The notes: generated by a model from the sequence alone, not told the origin. A DNA stretch of 64,000 nt from Citrobacter europaeus (GCA_020099315.1 CP083650.1:2604001-2668000), one strand, 5' to 3'; numbered from the stretch's first letter, positions 1-9,150 are shown. Translations and numbers: made by a program.

Positions 1-103
1 GTGCGGAGAAACCGCAGCTTGGCAGTTTAGGGGAACCTTTCATGTACAGGAGAATCGGGTTTTCAGCGATCTGGCGCTGGATTTTTTCGATAGTGGTGCT
101 CAT
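1..103 (-). CDS. grxD: Monothiol glutaredoxin 4, 5' part only
   Basis: The first 34 codons of glutaredoxin 4 read leftwards off the window edge from an ATG at 101-103, preceded by an AAGGAAG ribosome site. The translation starts MSTTIEKIQRQIAENPILLY and reaches the CGFS active-site motif at about residue 30, which defines the monothiol glutaredoxins that assemble or carry [2Fe-2S] clusters with BolA-type partners. The N-terminus matches E. coli GrxD as recalled. The gene lies divergent from mepH, as in E. coli. The remainder is outside the window. Confidence 0.95.
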   Translation of the reverse strand, partial: MSTTIEKIQRQIAENPILLYMKGSPKLPSCGFSA

Positions 104-437
104 TATCTTGCTTCCTTAAACTTCTTTTACGGCAGTAGTCTGACATTGTAGCGGGTCAGACAGGCAACGGAAAATAACATTTTCATTACGCGTTATTATT
201 TTATCCCCTGACGCTAAAAGTTGCATTCACAATCTCATTTATCCCTTTAAAGGCTGTGGATTTGATTATCCGTTCACCAACTCCTACGTTAATTGCTGTT
301 TTTTTTTGCGGTCGGTTACGAAACATAAGTTTAAACAAAAAAAGCTATTAACTTTCCCTCTTTCTATAGATTAGAATCATCAAGTTTTGAAAATCACACG
401 CAGGCACGATAGACCTGCCTTACCAGAGGACTGCTCA
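104..437. promoter_or_regulatory. Divergent grxD/mepH intergenic region
   Basis: About 330 bases without a gene separate the divergent grxD and mepH starts. The stretch is AT-rich, with runs of T and A around 300-345, and must hold both promoters. I see no RNA gene or convincing operator in it. Confidence 0.5.
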
Positions 438-1268
438 GTGGCGCGGATAAACCGAATCTCGATCACGCTCTGTGCTTTACTTTTTACTACACTGCCCTTT
501 ACGCCTATGGCTCATGCTTCCAAGCAGGCCAGGACGACACCTACCAATTCTCACACCATCAAAACGGTAGATAAAAAGAAAAGCGCTACAGCCAGCCAAA
601 AAACAACAAAGACCAGCAAGAAAACGGCGACAAAGACCACCAGTAAAACCAGCACCAAAACCGCTTCCTCTTCAAAAAAACGCACAGCCGCTCCGGCAAA
701 GTCGACTAAAACTGTAAATCGTCGTGGTAAAACTGCCGCAGCACAAACTGCTGCCGTTACCTGGACTGAAAAATGTACACCGCGCAAAGGCCATAAGCCG
801 CGCTGTGTGAAGGTGAAAACCACCACCCCAACGACGCTTGCTGACGCGCATAAAGTGAAAGTGCAGAAAGCGACTAAAACCGCCATGTCTACCTTGATGA
901 ACCAAATCGGCAAACCTTATCGCTGGGGCGGCACCTCACCAAGAACCGGGTTTGACTGCAGCGGACTGGTCTATTACGCCTATAAAGATCTGGTGAAATT
1001 CCGCATTCCGCGTACCGCGAACGAAATGTATCACCTGCGCGATGCCGCGCCGATCGAACGTGGCGAACTGAAAAATGGCGATCTGGTCTTTTTCCGTACC
1101 CAGGGTCGCGGAACCGCCGATCACGTTGGCGTGTATGTTGGCAACGGTAAGTTTATTCAGTCACCGCGAAGCGGGCAGGAAATTCAAATCACCTCTCTGA
1201 GTGAAGATTACTGGCAGCGCCACTATGTGGGCGCTCGTCGGGTAATGACGCCAAAAACAATTCGCTAA
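438..1268 (+). CDS. mepH: Murein DD-endopeptidase MepH (NlpC/P60)
   Basis: This is a periplasmic peptidoglycan hydrolase that cuts D-Ala-mDAP cross-links to open the wall for growth, together with MepS and MepM in E. coli. The GTG start at 438 is chosen because the protein then begins VARINRISITLC, matching E. coli YdhO/MepH, with AGAGGA just upstream; an upstream TTG at 387 is unlikely. The product is 276 aa: signal peptide to about residue 28, a Lys/Thr/Ser-rich linker to about 110, then the NlpC/P60 domain. Catalytic Cys174 lies in FDCSGL and His229 in DHVGVYVG. The basic linker is typical of the family and varies between genera. A terminator follows directly. Confidence 0.95.
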   Translation: MARINRISITLCALLFTTLPFTPMAHASKQARTTPTNSHTIKTVDKKKSATASQKTTKTSKKTATKTTSKTSTKTASSSKKRTAAPAKSTKTVNRRGKTAAAQTAAVTWTEKCTPRKGHKPRCVKVKTTTPTTLADAHKVKVQKATKTAMSTLMNQIGKPYRWGGTSPRTGFDCSGLVYYAYKDLVKFRIPRTANEMYHLRDAAPIERGELKNGDLVFFRTQGRGTADHVGVYVGNGKFIQSPRSGQEIQITSLSEDYWQRHYVGARRVMTPKTIR

Positions 1269-1269
1269 A

Positions 1270-1312
1270 AACTTACCCTACAGAACATGCTGTAGGGTAA
1301 GTTCTTCTTTTG
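1270..1312 (+). terminator. Rho-independent terminator of mepH
   Basis: A perfect 14-bp stem (AACTTACCCTACAG, 1270-1283, with its complement 1290-1303) closes a 6-nt loop and is followed by CTTCTTTT. Confidence 0.85.
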
Positions 1313-1345
1313 CATAACCTTTCAATTTGCTACCCTATCCTTACT

Positions 1346-1363
1346 CACAATGAGGCTATTGTG
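1346..1363 (+). promoter_or_regulatory. Inverted repeat in the sodB leader
   Basis: CACAAT and ATTGTG flank a 6-nt spacer 33 bases before the sodB start. E. coli has an equivalent inverted repeat in the sodB promoter/5' UTR, whose mRNA is repressed by the sRNA RyhB near the ribosome site. That this copy has the same role is inferred from the conserved position. Confidence 0.5.
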
Positions 1364-1395
1364 TGTACTCAATATAAATAATAAGGAGAGAAGCA

Positions 1396-1977
1396 ATGTC
1401 GTTTGAATTACCTGCATTACCGTATGCCAAAGATGCTCTGGCACCGCATATTTCTGCCGAAACGCTGGAATACCACTATGGCAAACACCATCAAACCTAC
1501 GTGACCAATCTGAACAACCTGATTAAAGGCACTGCGTTTGAAGGTAAATCACTGGAAGAGATCGTACGTAGCTCTGAAGGTGGTGTCTTCAATAACGCAG
1601 CACAGGTCTGGAACCACACGTTCTACTGGAACTGCCTGGCACCGAACGCAGGTGGCGAACCAACCGGTAAACTGGCCGAGGCAATTGCCGCCTCCTTTGG
1701 CAGCTTTGCGGATTTCAAAGCGCAGTTTACCGACGCCGCTATCAAAAACTTCGGTTCTGGCTGGACCTGGCTGGTTAAAGGAACGGATGGCAAACTGGCT
1801 ATCGTTTCCACCTCCAACGCGGGTACTCCGCTGACCACCGACGCGACGCCGCTGATGACCGTTGACGTATGGGAACACGCCTACTACATCGATTATCGCA
1901 ATGCCCGTCCAGGTTACCTGGAGCACTTCTGGGCGCTGGTGAACTGGGAATTTGTTGCGAAGAACTTCGCAGCATAA
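1396..1977 (+). CDS. sodB: Iron superoxide dismutase
   Basis: Cytoplasmic Fe-SOD converting superoxide to hydrogen peroxide and oxygen. It is 193 aa, the normal length, with AAGGAGAGA ahead of the ATG. The metal ligands are visible: His27 (EYHYGKHH), His74 (NHTFYW), and Asp157 and His161 (DVWEHAYY). The iron rather than manganese assignment rests on near identity to E. coli SodB as recalled. In E. coli the gene is iron-dependent, through RyhB-mediated mRNA decay when iron is scarce. It lies between mepH and ydhP as in the E. coli core genome and ends at a shared terminator. Confidence 0.98.
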   Translation: MSFELPALPYAKDALAPHISAETLEYHYGKHHQTYVTNLNNLIKGTAFEGKSLEEIVRSSEGGVFNNAAQVWNHTFYWNCLAPNAGGEPTGKLAEAIAASFGSFADFKAQFTDAAIKNFGSGWTWLVKGTDGKLAIVSTSNAGTPLTTDATPLMTVDVWEHAYYIDYRNARPGYLEHFWALVNWEFVAKNFAA

Positions 1978-1983
1978 AAAGAT

Positions 1984-2016
1984 AACGCAGAAGGGAACCC
2001 TTCTGCGTTTTAGTTT
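1984..2016. terminator. Bidirectional terminator between sodB and ydhP
   Basis: A 12-bp stem AACGCAGAAGGG / CCCTTCTGCGTT lies between the convergent genes. On the plus strand TTAGTTTT follows; on the minus strand ATCTTTTT follows, so it can serve both. Confidence 0.8.
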
Positions 2017-3185
2017 TAATGAGTGGCAGTACAGACCTCTTCAGGCTGTTTCCGCGCCGAGATAAAGACCAGCAGCAGCGCAAGCCCCGCCACAATCGCC
2101 CCCATCACCGGCACAAAACTGTAGCCTAAACCACCGGAAATCACCGCCCCACCGGCTGCGGCACCCAGTGCGTTCCCCAGGTTAAATGCGCCAATATTGA
2201 CTGAGGATGATAATCCAGGCGCTTCGCTGGCAACGCGCATCACACGCATCTGCAACGGTGGAACGACGGCAAACGTCGCCGCGCCCCAGACCACCATACT
2301 GACCGCCGCGCCCAGCTCATTTCGCGCAAGCAAAGGAATGGCCAGCATAATAACCATCAACAGCAGTAAAAAGCCTTTCAGCGTACCGTTCACTGAACGG
2401 TCAGCCAGTTTGCCGCCAAAGTAGTTACCGATCGAGAAGCCAACGCCTATCAGCACCAGCATACCGGTGACAAATGCCGGTGTGGCATGGGTGATAGTAT
2501 GCAACACCGGTGAGATGTAGGTATAAAGCGTGAACATCGCCCCGGCGCCCAGAACGGTCGTCAGCAGTGCCGACAGCACCTGCGGGCGCATAAGTACCGC
2601 CAGTTCACTACGGACATCCGGGCGCTCTCCTGCCCCACCTTTGGGTAATGAGAAGAACAGGCTGACCATCGCGATGACCCCAAGACCCGCCGTTGCCATA
2701 AACGACATGCGCCAGCCGATGGTTTCACCAAGCCAGGTTGCCGCCGGAACTCCGCCAATATTGGCAATGGTTAACCCCATAAACATGGTTGCCACGGCGC
2801 TGGCCTGCTTATGTTTGGGTACCACGCTTGCAGCAACCACAGAGCCAAGACCAAAAAATGCCCCGTGATTCAGACTGGTCAAAATACGCGATAACATCAG
2901 CGTGGTGTAATCCGGTGAGATAGCCGAGAGCACGTTACCCAGCGTAAAAATCGCCATCAGGAATATCAACGCATTACGTCGCGCACGATGAGACAGCAAT
3001 AATGTCATCAGCGGAGCGCCCACCATTACGCCAACCGCATACGCGCTGATCAACATGCCGGCCGCCGGAATCGAGACATCCACACCTTTGGCTATGACGG
3101 GCAATAATCCCATTGGCGAAAATTCGGTGGTACCAATGCCAAACGCGCCGATCGCCAGCGCCAGTAATGGAAAATTGAGTTTCAT
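2016..3185 (-). CDS. ydhP: YdhP, MFS transporter of the arabinose-efflux (AraJ-like) type
   Basis: Inner-membrane major facilitator with twelve predicted hydrophobic segments. The ATG at 3183-3185 gives 389 aa beginning MKLNFPLLALAIGAFGIGTT, matching E. coli YdhP; an upstream in-frame start at 3221 would add 12 residues with no family support. The motif FGIGTTEFSPMGLLP in the first helix is typical of this drug/sugar-efflux branch. Substrate is unknown; the E. coli protein is an uncharacterised member. It is convergent with sodB and shares its terminator. Confidence 0.92.
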   Translation of the reverse strand: MKLNFPLLALAIGAFGIGTTEFSPMGLLPVIAKGVDVSIPAAGMLISAYAVGVMVGAPLMTLLLSHRARRNALIFLMAIFTLGNVLSAISPDYTTLMLSRILTSLNHGAFFGLGSVVAASVVPKHKQASAVATMFMGLTIANIGGVPAATWLGETIGWRMSFMATAGLGVIAMVSLFFSLPKGGAGERPDVRSELAVLMRPQVLSALLTTVLGAGAMFTLYTYISPVLHTITHATPAFVTGMLVLIGVGFSIGNYFGGKLADRSVNGTLKGFLLLLMVIMLAIPLLARNELGAAVSMVVWGAATFAVVPPLQMRVMRVASEAPGLSSSVNIGAFNLGNALGAAAGGAVISGGLGYSFVPVMGAIVAGLALLLVFISARKQPEEVCTATH

Positions 3186-3360
3186 ATTGCGACTCCGTAA
3201 CGTCGAGCCATGGCGCGACATAAAATAAGAGTCAAAAGCATGACATTGATCGCAAAATTAATAAAGTTAACAAAACTGCAAAAGACTTTTGCTTATTCGC
3301 AAACAATAGAGTGGAAAAGCCAGCGGAAAGGATGAGGGAGAATTAACTCCCTCGGGGAAA

Positions 3361-3450
3361 TCAATGCAGCGCTGCGGTCAGGCCACTCGCGACGATCAAG
3401 CCCAGAACAATAATGGTAGTTACTAACGAAAATTTCAGATCGGTGCTCAT
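3361..3450 (-). CDS. ynhF: YnhF small inner-membrane protein (29 aa)
   Basis: A 29-codon gene starting MSTDLKFSLVTTIIVLG and ending TAALH, almost identical to E. coli YnhF. AAGGAGAAAACTTG precedes the ATG. The protein is a single hydrophobic helix with a short polar N-terminus, consistent with the inner-membrane location known in E. coli; its function is unknown. It sits between ydhP and purR as in E. coli. A weak hairpin (GAGGGAG-N6-CTCCCTC, 3334-3353) lies just downstream. Confidence 0.92.
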   Translation of the reverse strand: MSTDLKFSLVTTIIVLGLIVASGLTAALH

Positions 3451-3687
3451 CAAGTTTTCTCCTTTTTATTCCCACACAAAAAGTGATATTGCGCATTTTT
3501 ACACACTTGAAAGCAAAAATCTCTCACGATTTATATTGATAACTGCTTTTAACTCTTCCCCTTTTCGTTAAGATCAGACAAAATTCCACGCTTACTTGAT
3601 TAGCGTACCGGCCATTGACCCCTTCCTGACGTTCCGTGTCGTTTTCCCGGCGTGCCGCAACCCTTACGTTGCGCTAAGGGTGTGTAA

Positions 3688-3703
3688 AGGCAAACGTTTA
3701 CCT
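3688..3703 (+). promoter_or_regulatory. PurR operator 1 upstream of purR
   Basis: AGGCAAACGTTTACCT fits the PUR box (ACGCAAACGTTTGCGT type) and matches the known E. coli purR autoregulatory operator 1 in sequence and position, 45-60 bases before the start codon. Confidence 0.85.
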
Positions 3704-3747
3704 GGAGTATTCTCAGGAGCTTAGGATATGGTCTGGAGTGAGATGTA

Positions 3748-4773
3748 ATGGCAACAATTAAAGATGTAGCGAAGCGAGCAAACGTTTCCACTACAACCGT
3801 ATCACACGTAATTAACAAAACGCGCTTTGTCGCGGAAGAAACGCGTAATGCTGTCTGGGCGGCGATCAAAGAGCTGCACTATTCTCCGAGCGCAGTGGCA
3901 CGCAGCCTGAAGGTGAATCACACCAAGTCTATTGGCTTGTTGGCCACCAGCAGCGAAGCGGCCTATTTCGCTGAAATTATCGAAGCCGTTGAGAAAAACT
4001 GTTTCCAGAAAGGCTATACCCTGATTCTGGGTAACGCATGGAACAGTCTCGAAAAACAGCAGGCCTATCTGTCGATGATGGCGCAAAAGCGCGTTGATGG
4101 TCTGCTGGTGATGTGTTCCGAGTATCCGGAGCCGCTGCTGACGATGCTCGAAGAGTATCGCCATATTCCGATGGTCGTCATGGACTGGGGCGAAGCAAAA
4201 GCCGACTTTACCGATACGGTCATTGATAACGCCTTCGAAGGCGGTTACATGGCAGGTCGGTATCTGGTAGAACGTGGTCATCGTGAGATTGGCGTGATCC
4301 CTGGCCCAATGGAACGTAACACCGGAGCCGGGCGTCTGGCTGGTTTTATGAAAGCGATGGAAGAAGCGCTGATTAAAGTGCCTGAAAACTGGATTGTGCA
4401 GGGCGATTTTGAACCTGAGTCCGGCTATCGCGCCATGCAGCAAATTTTGTCACAGTCGCATCGTCCGACCGCCGTCTTCTGTGGTGGCGATATTATGGCG
4501 ATGGGTGCACTGTGCGCCGCTGACGAGATGGGACTGCGCGTACCGCAGGATGTCTCGCTTATCGGGTACGACAACGTGCGCAACGCCCGCTTCTTCACGC
4601 CGGCCCTGACGACTATTCACCAGCCGAAAGATTCGCTGGGTGAAACGGCCTTCAACATGTTGTTAGACCGTATCGTGAATAAGCGCGAAGAGTCACAATC
4701 TATCGAGGTGCATCCGCGTCTGGTAGAACGCCGCTCGGTTGCCGACGGCCCGTTCCGCGATTACCGCCGCTAA
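3748..4773 (+). CDS. purR: Purine repressor PurR (LacI family)
   Basis: Cytoplasmic repressor of purine biosynthesis that binds DNA with hypoxanthine or guanine as corepressor. It is 341 aa with GGAGTGAG before the ATG. The N-terminus MATIKDVAKRANVSTTTVSHVINK is the LacI-type helix-turn-helix and hinge; the rest is the periplasmic-binding-protein-like effector domain. Two PUR boxes, one upstream and one inside codons 10-15, indicate autoregulation as in E. coli. The next two genes, punR and punC, are also part of purine control. The end overlaps the convergent punR by four bases. Confidence 0.97.
   Translation: MATIKDVAKRANVSTTTVSHVINKTRFVAEETRNAVWAAIKELHYSPSAVARSLKVNHTKSIGLLATSSEAAYFAEIIEAVEKNCFQKGYTLILGNAWNSLEKQQAYLSMMAQKRVDGLLVMCSEYPEPLLTMLEEYRHIPMVVMDWGEAKADFTDTVIDNAFEGGYMAGRYLVERGHREIGVIPGPMERNTGAGRLAGFMKAMEEALIKVPENWIVQGDFEPESGYRAMQQILSQSHRPTAVFCGGDIMAMGALCAADEMGLRVPQDVSLIGYDNVRNARFFTPALTTIHQPKDSLGETAFNMLLDRIVNKREESQSIEVHPRLVERRSVADGPFRDYRR
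3776..3791 (+). promoter_or_regulatory. PurR operator 2 inside purR
   Basis: GAGCAAACGTTTCCAC lies within codons 10-15 of purR and equals the second, intragenic operator known in E. coli purR, which acts as a roadblock. It codes for part of the recognition helix region, so protein and operator sequence constrain each other. Confidence 0.8.
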
Positions 4774-5702
4774 GCCTGTTGCGCGGGGGCCTCATCTGGC
4801 TCCCGCAGCCATTCCTTGTTCAACGTTTCACTATCCCCTAAATAATCCAGCAGCCAGCTCAATGCCGGCGACGTATCGTTCTGTTGCCATGTCAGGCAGC
4901 ATGCGGCATCAGGAAATGGATTCTCCAACTGTAGCGCAACCCATTTGCCGCTATCGATCCACGGTTTGGCAAAATGCGTCGGTACCATGCCGACGCACAA
5001 CCCTGCAGACAAACAGGTAGCGGAAGATTCCCAGTCTGGCACCACAACGCGCTTTTGGTTATCCAGCAGCCAGGTAATACGCTTTGGCAACGTACGGGAG
5101 GTATCTTCACGCACCAGTGACGGCCAGTTGCGCAACGTGTCATCACTCAGCGGCCCGGGCATTGACGCCAACGGATGATGGCTAGCCACCACGCAGCTCC
5201 AGCTCAGCATTCCCATGTCGCGGAAGGTATAGCGGCCCCCCACCGGAATCGCCTGCGTGGCGCCGATTGCCAGCTCAACGCGCCCATCGGACAGCGCATC
5301 CCAGACGCCGTTAAAGACTTCCTGGAAAACCAACAGTTCCACATCGTCAAAATGACGATAGAAATCGACGATCATTTGTCGGGTACGATCTGGGCGGACA
5401 ATGTTATCGACTGCGATCGCCAGTTGCCCGCGCCAGCCGTTGGCAATTTGCTGGCATTGCTGGCGAGTGATCTGCATTTTTTTGATAACAGAGCGGCCTT
5501 CTTTAAGAAACCATGCGCCAGCAGGCGTCAATTCCACATCCCGATGGCGCCGCTCAAAAAGCGGCACCGCCAGCCACTCTTCCAGTTGACGTACGGTGTA
5601 GCTTACCGCGGAGGGTACACGGTGCAACTCCTGGGCGGCAGAACTAAAGCTGCCGTTACGCGCAACGGCATCAACCACTTCAAGTGAATATTCCGACCAC
5701 AT
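4770..5702 (-). CDS. punR: LysR-type regulator PunR (YdhB)
   Basis: A 310-aa LysR regulator, the same length as E. coli YdhB. The N-terminus MWSEYSLEVVDAVARNGSFSSAAQELHRVPSAVSYTVR forms the winged helix-turn-helix; the remainder is the effector-binding domain. In E. coli it activates the adjacent divergent punC for purine nucleoside transport. The two genes diverge here across 113 bases (5703-5815), which must contain the PunR site and both promoters. It converges on purR, overlapping by four bases. Confidence 0.92.
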   Translation of the reverse strand: MWSEYSLEVVDAVARNGSFSSAAQELHRVPSAVSYTVRQLEEWLAVPLFERRHRDVELTPAGAWFLKEGRSVIKKMQITRQQCQQIANGWRGQLAIAVDNIVRPDRTRQMIVDFYRHFDDVELLVFQEVFNGVWDALSDGRVELAIGATQAIPVGGRYTFRDMGMLSWSCVVASHHPLASMPGPLSDDTLRNWPSLVREDTSRTLPKRITWLLDNQKRVVVPDWESSATCLSAGLCVGMVPTHFAKPWIDSGKWVALQLENPFPDAACCLTWQQNDTSPALSWLLDYLGDSETLNKEWLREPDEAPAQQA

Positions 5703-5815
5703 ATTCTGCCTGCAAAAAATTTGAAATCAGTAAGCAAATATTAGCGTTTCACAGCGAGAATTACACTCACTACACTCAGCGGCATTGTTCTATTGCTAAA
5801 AAAAGAGAAATGATG

Positions 5816-7021
5816 ATGCAACCTGGGAAAGGGTTTTTAGTCTGGCTGGCAGGTCTTAGCGTGCTCGGCTTTCTGGCAACGGATATGTATCTGCCCGCCT
5901 TTGCCGCAATTCAGTCCGATTTGCAAACACCTGCATCTGCCGTCAGCGCCAGCCTTAGCTTGTTCTTAGCCGGTTTTGCCGTCGCGCAACTTTTGTGGGG
6001 GCCACTTTCCGACCACTACGGTCGCAAACCTATTTTGCTACTGGGTTTATCTATCTTTGCACTGGGCAGTCTGGGCATGCTGTGGGTTGAAAACGCCACC
6101 GGCCTGCTGGTGCTGCGCTTTGTCCAGGCCGTTGGTGTTTGCGCTGCATCGGTTATCTGGCAGGCGTTGGTCACCGATTATTATCCTTCACAAAAAGTAA
6201 ACCGCATCTTTGCCACCATTATGCCGCTGGTCGGATTATCTCCGGCATTAGCACCATTACTAGGCAGTTGGATCCTGGTACATTTTTCCTGGCAGGCCAT
6301 TTTCGCCACCCTTTTTGCTATTACCCTAATTCTGATGCTTCCTGCACTGCGCTTAAAACCGACGGTTAAAGCACGCGACGACAGCCAGGACAAACTGACG
6401 TTCGCCACCTTGCTACGCTCGAAAACTTACCGCGGAAACGTGCTGATTTATGCCGCCTGTTCCGCAAGCTTTTTCGCATGGCTGACGGGTTCCCCGTTCA
6501 TCCTCAGCGAAATGGGCTACAGTCCAGCGGTGATTGGCCTGAGCTATGTTCCGCAAACTATCGCTTTCTTAATCGGTGGTTACGGCTGCCGCGCTGCGCT
6601 GCAAAAATGGCAGGGCCGTCAACTGCTGCCCTGGTTACTCATTCTGTATGCCATCAGCGTTGTGGCCACCTGGGCAACCGGCTTTATTCATCATGTTGCG
6701 CTGGCTGAAATCCTGATCCCATTCTGTGTGATGGCGATCGCTAACGGGGCAATCTATCCTATCGTCGTCGCGCAAGCATTACGTCCTTTCCCACAAGCAA
6801 CAGGACGCGCAGCCGCATTGCAGAACACGCTGCAACTGGGTTTATGCTTCCTCGCAAGCCTTGTGGTTTCCTGGTTAATCGCCACCCCACTGCTCACCAC
6901 CACCAGCGTGATGCTGACAACGGTGCTGCTGGCGGGCGTGGGTTACAAAATGCAATCACAGAAAGCTGACGCCCCGCAAACAGATGATCGTGCACAAATT
7001 GCCCACGGTGAGTCTCACTAA
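5816..7021 (+). CDS. punC: Purine/purine nucleoside MFS transporter PunC (YdhC)
   Basis: Twelve-helix MFS carrier of the Bcr/CflA branch, inner membrane, about 401 aa. Three consecutive ATGs occur at 5810-5818; the third gives MQPGKGFLVWLAGLSVLGFL, matching the E. coli N-terminus, with AAAGAGA upstream. An in-frame start at 5684 would overlap punR and is rejected. The motif GPLSDHYGRKP between helices 2 and 3 is the MFS signature. The E. coli homologue, once listed as a drug-efflux protein, is now linked to purine nucleoside uptake under PunR control. The gene is divergent from punR. Confidence 0.92.
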   Translation: MQPGKGFLVWLAGLSVLGFLATDMYLPAFAAIQSDLQTPASAVSASLSLFLAGFAVAQLLWGPLSDHYGRKPILLLGLSIFALGSLGMLWVENATGLLVLRFVQAVGVCAASVIWQALVTDYYPSQKVNRIFATIMPLVGLSPALAPLLGSWILVHFSWQAIFATLFAITLILMLPALRLKPTVKARDDSQDKLTFATLLRSKTYRGNVLIYAACSASFFAWLTGSPFILSEMGYSPAVIGLSYVPQTIAFLIGGYGCRAALQKWQGRQLLPWLLILYAISVVATWATGFIHHVALAEILIPFCVMAIANGAIYPIVVAQALRPFPQATGRAAALQNTLQLGLCFLASLVVSWLIATPLLTTTSVMLTTVLLAGVGYKMQSQKADAPQTDDRAQIAHGESH

Positions 7022-7312
7022 AGATTGTTGCGGGCAATTAATTAGCCCGCTAACAATTATCAGTTGAATCGATAAAAAATCAGGCCTATACTGATTTCCG
7101 GTTGTTAAAAATAACGATAATTTCTATGTATTAACGGTGACAAGAACGTTCCCGTTTTTCCACGGATGGCCTTTTCGGCAAGGGTTCCTCCCTTCCTCTG
7201 TTCTACGTCGGATTATAGATTCGCGGATTAATTCCGTGAGATTTCTCACAAAGCCCAAAAAAGCGTCTACGCTGTTTTAAGGTTCTGATCACCGACCAGT
7301 GATGGAGAAGCT

Positions 7313-8461
7313 ATGAGTTCATCGTGTATAGAAGACGTCAGCGTACCGGATGATGACTGGTACCGCATCACCAATGAATTATTGAGCCGTGCAGGCATTA
7401 CCATTAATGGCCCGGCACCGGCGGATATTCGCGTAACAAACCCCGATTTTTTCAAACGCGTATTACAGGAAGGATCGTTAGGGTTGGGTGAAAGTTATAT
7501 GGATGGCTGGTGGGAATGCGACCGGCTGGACATGTTTTTTAGTAAAGTCCTGCGCGCGGGTCTTGAAAACCAACTCCCCCGCCACTTTAAAGATACGCTA
7601 CGTATCGCCACGGCCCGCCTGTTCAATTTACAGACCAAAAAACGTGCGTGGGTCGTCGGTAAAGAACATTACGATTTAGGCAACGACCTTTTTACCCGCA
7701 TGCTGGACCCTTATATGCAGTATTCCTGCGCCTACTGGAAAGATGCCGACACCCTGGAATCTGCCCAGCAGGCGAAGCTAAAAATGATTGCTGAAAAGCT
7801 GCAGTTGAAGCCAGGAATGCGGGTGCTTGATATTGGCTGCGGCTGGGGCGGTTTATCCCAGTTTATGGCATCACAGTATGGCGTTAGCGTAGTGGGTGTG
7901 ACCATTTCGGCAGAACAGCAGAAAATGGCGCAGGCGCGTTGCGCGGGGCTGGATGTCACCATTTTGCTGCAGGACTACCGAGACCTGAACGACAAATTTG
8001 ATCGCATTGTCTCCGTGGGCATGTTTGAGCATGTGGGGCCGAAGAACTACGCCACCTATTTTGAGGTGGTCGATCGTAATTTAAAACCTGACGGTCTCTT
8101 TTTGCTGCATAGCATCGGCTCCAAAAAGACCGACAATAACGTTGACCCGTGGATCAATAAATATATCTTTCCGAACGGCTGTTTACCGTCAGTTCGCCAG
8201 ATAGCTAACGCCAGCGAGCCACATTTTGTGATGGAAGACTGGCATAATTTTGGCGCGGATTACGATACAACGCTGATGGCCTGGCACGAGCGTTTCATGA
8301 GATCCTGGCCCGAAATCGCCGATAACTATACCGAACGTTTCAAACGGATGTTCAGCTATTACCTGAACGCCTGCGCCGGGGCGTTTCGTGCTCGTGACAT
8401 TCAGCTATGGCAGGTGGTATTTTCCCGCGGCGTTGAACACGGTCTGCGCGTTCCCCGCTAA
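7313..8461 (+). CDS. cfa: Cyclopropane-fatty-acyl-phospholipid synthase
   Basis: Transfers a methylene group from S-adenosylmethionine to unsaturated acyl chains of membrane phospholipids, mainly in stationary phase and under acid stress. It is 382 aa, identical in length to E. coli Cfa, starting MSSSCIEDVSVPDDDWYR, with GATGGAG before the ATG. The SAM-binding motif LDIGCGWGG lies at about residues 172-180, and HYDLGNDL and MFEHVGPKNY are family signatures. About 290 bases separate it from punC; in E. coli this long 5' region carries two promoters (one sigma-S) and sRNA target sites such as that of RydC. No such site was verified here. Confidence 0.97.
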   Translation: MSSSCIEDVSVPDDDWYRITNELLSRAGITINGPAPADIRVTNPDFFKRVLQEGSLGLGESYMDGWWECDRLDMFFSKVLRAGLENQLPRHFKDTLRIATARLFNLQTKKRAWVVGKEHYDLGNDLFTRMLDPYMQYSCAYWKDADTLESAQQAKLKMIAEKLQLKPGMRVLDIGCGWGGLSQFMASQYGVSVVGVTISAEQQKMAQARCAGLDVTILLQDYRDLNDKFDRIVSVGMFEHVGPKNYATYFEVVDRNLKPDGLFLLHSIGSKKTDNNVDPWINKYIFPNGCLPSVRQIANASEPHFVMEDWHNFGADYDTTLMAWHERFMRSWPEIADNYTERFKRMFSYYLNACAGAFRARDIQLWQVVFSRGVEHGLRVPR

Positions 8462-8469
8462 TCGTTATC

Positions 8470-8489
8470 GCCCCCGAGCCAACGGGGGC
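8470..8489. terminator. Hairpin between cfa and ribC
   Basis: A 7-bp GC stem (GCCCCCG / CGGGGGC) with a 6-nt loop lies between the convergent genes. It is followed only by TTGAC on the plus strand and CGATAACG on the minus strand, so the T tract is weak. Confidence 0.55.
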
Positions 8490-8502
8490 TTGACACTCAG
8501 GC

Positions 8503-9150
8503 TTACGCTCCCGATTCGCCCGTGACGTGACTGATGGCGCTTTCACGCGCCGCCAGCACACGCTCAACGGTATCAACCACCGCCTGAGTCTGAGGGTCAA
8601 TTTCAATGTTGACCCGCGCGCCCAGCTTTTTCTTGCCAAGCGTCGTACGCTCCAGCGTTTCCGGGATCAAATGCACACAGAAGCGCGTCGGCGTCACTTC
8701 ACCGACCGTCAGGCTGATACCGTCAATACCGATAAATCCTTTGTACAGGATATATTTCATCAGCGATGGATCCTGAACCTTAAACCACACCTGTCTGTTG
8801 TTCTCAGAGGTCAGAATTTTCGACACTTCGGCGGTAGTCATAATGTGGCCCGACATTAAATGTCCGCCAATTTCATCGCTGAATTTTGCCGCCCGCTCAA
8901 CGTTGACCAAATCACCGACCTTCAGGTCACCCAAATTGGTGATGCGCAGCGTTTCTTTCATCAGATCAAAGCTGATCTGGTTACCGTTAATTTCGGTGAC
9001 CGTCAGGCAGCACCCATTGTGAGCAACCGATGCGCCAGTCTCCAGCGCATCCAGCATATATTCAGGCAACTCCACGACATGCGTACGAAAATTTGGTTTT
9101 TCATCAATGGACACCAATTTCGCGGTGCCCTGCACAATACCCGTAAACAT
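8503..9150 (-). CDS. ribC: Riboflavin synthase alpha subunit
   Basis: Last step of riboflavin synthesis: dismutation of two 6,7-dimethyl-8-ribityllumazine molecules. The 215-aa protein starts MFTGIVQGTAKL and shows the two internally repeated lumazine-binding barrels (about 1-97 and 98-190), each with the (M/I)FTGI- and GxSLTV-like signatures (CCLTV near 48, GISLTVGEV near 145). It is named ribC in E. coli and ribE in some annotations. It is convergent with cfa and divergent from mdtK, as in E. coli. No FMN riboswitch was seen in the 217-base upstream gap. Confidence 0.95.
   Translation of the reverse strand: MFTGIVQGTAKLVSIDEKPNFRTHVVELPEYMLDALETGASVAHNGCCLTVTEINGNQISFDLMKETLRITNLGDLKVGDLVNVERAAKFSDEIGGHLMSGHIMTTAEVSKILTSENNRQVWFKVQDPSLMKYILYKGFIGIDGISLTVGEVTPTRFCVHLIPETLERTTLGKKKLGARVNIEIDPQTQAVVDTVERVLAARESAISHVTGESGA

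Noticed and set aside
551..913. Antisense frames across the mepH Lys/Thr-rich linker
   Set aside because: The repetitive codon content of the linker produces long spurious open frames.
3802..4443. 213-codon minus-strand open frame inside purR
   Set aside because: Antisense shadow of purR with no ribosome site or recognisable domain.
5175..5687. 170-codon plus-strand open frame inside punR
   Set aside because: Antisense shadow of a clearly supported LysR gene.
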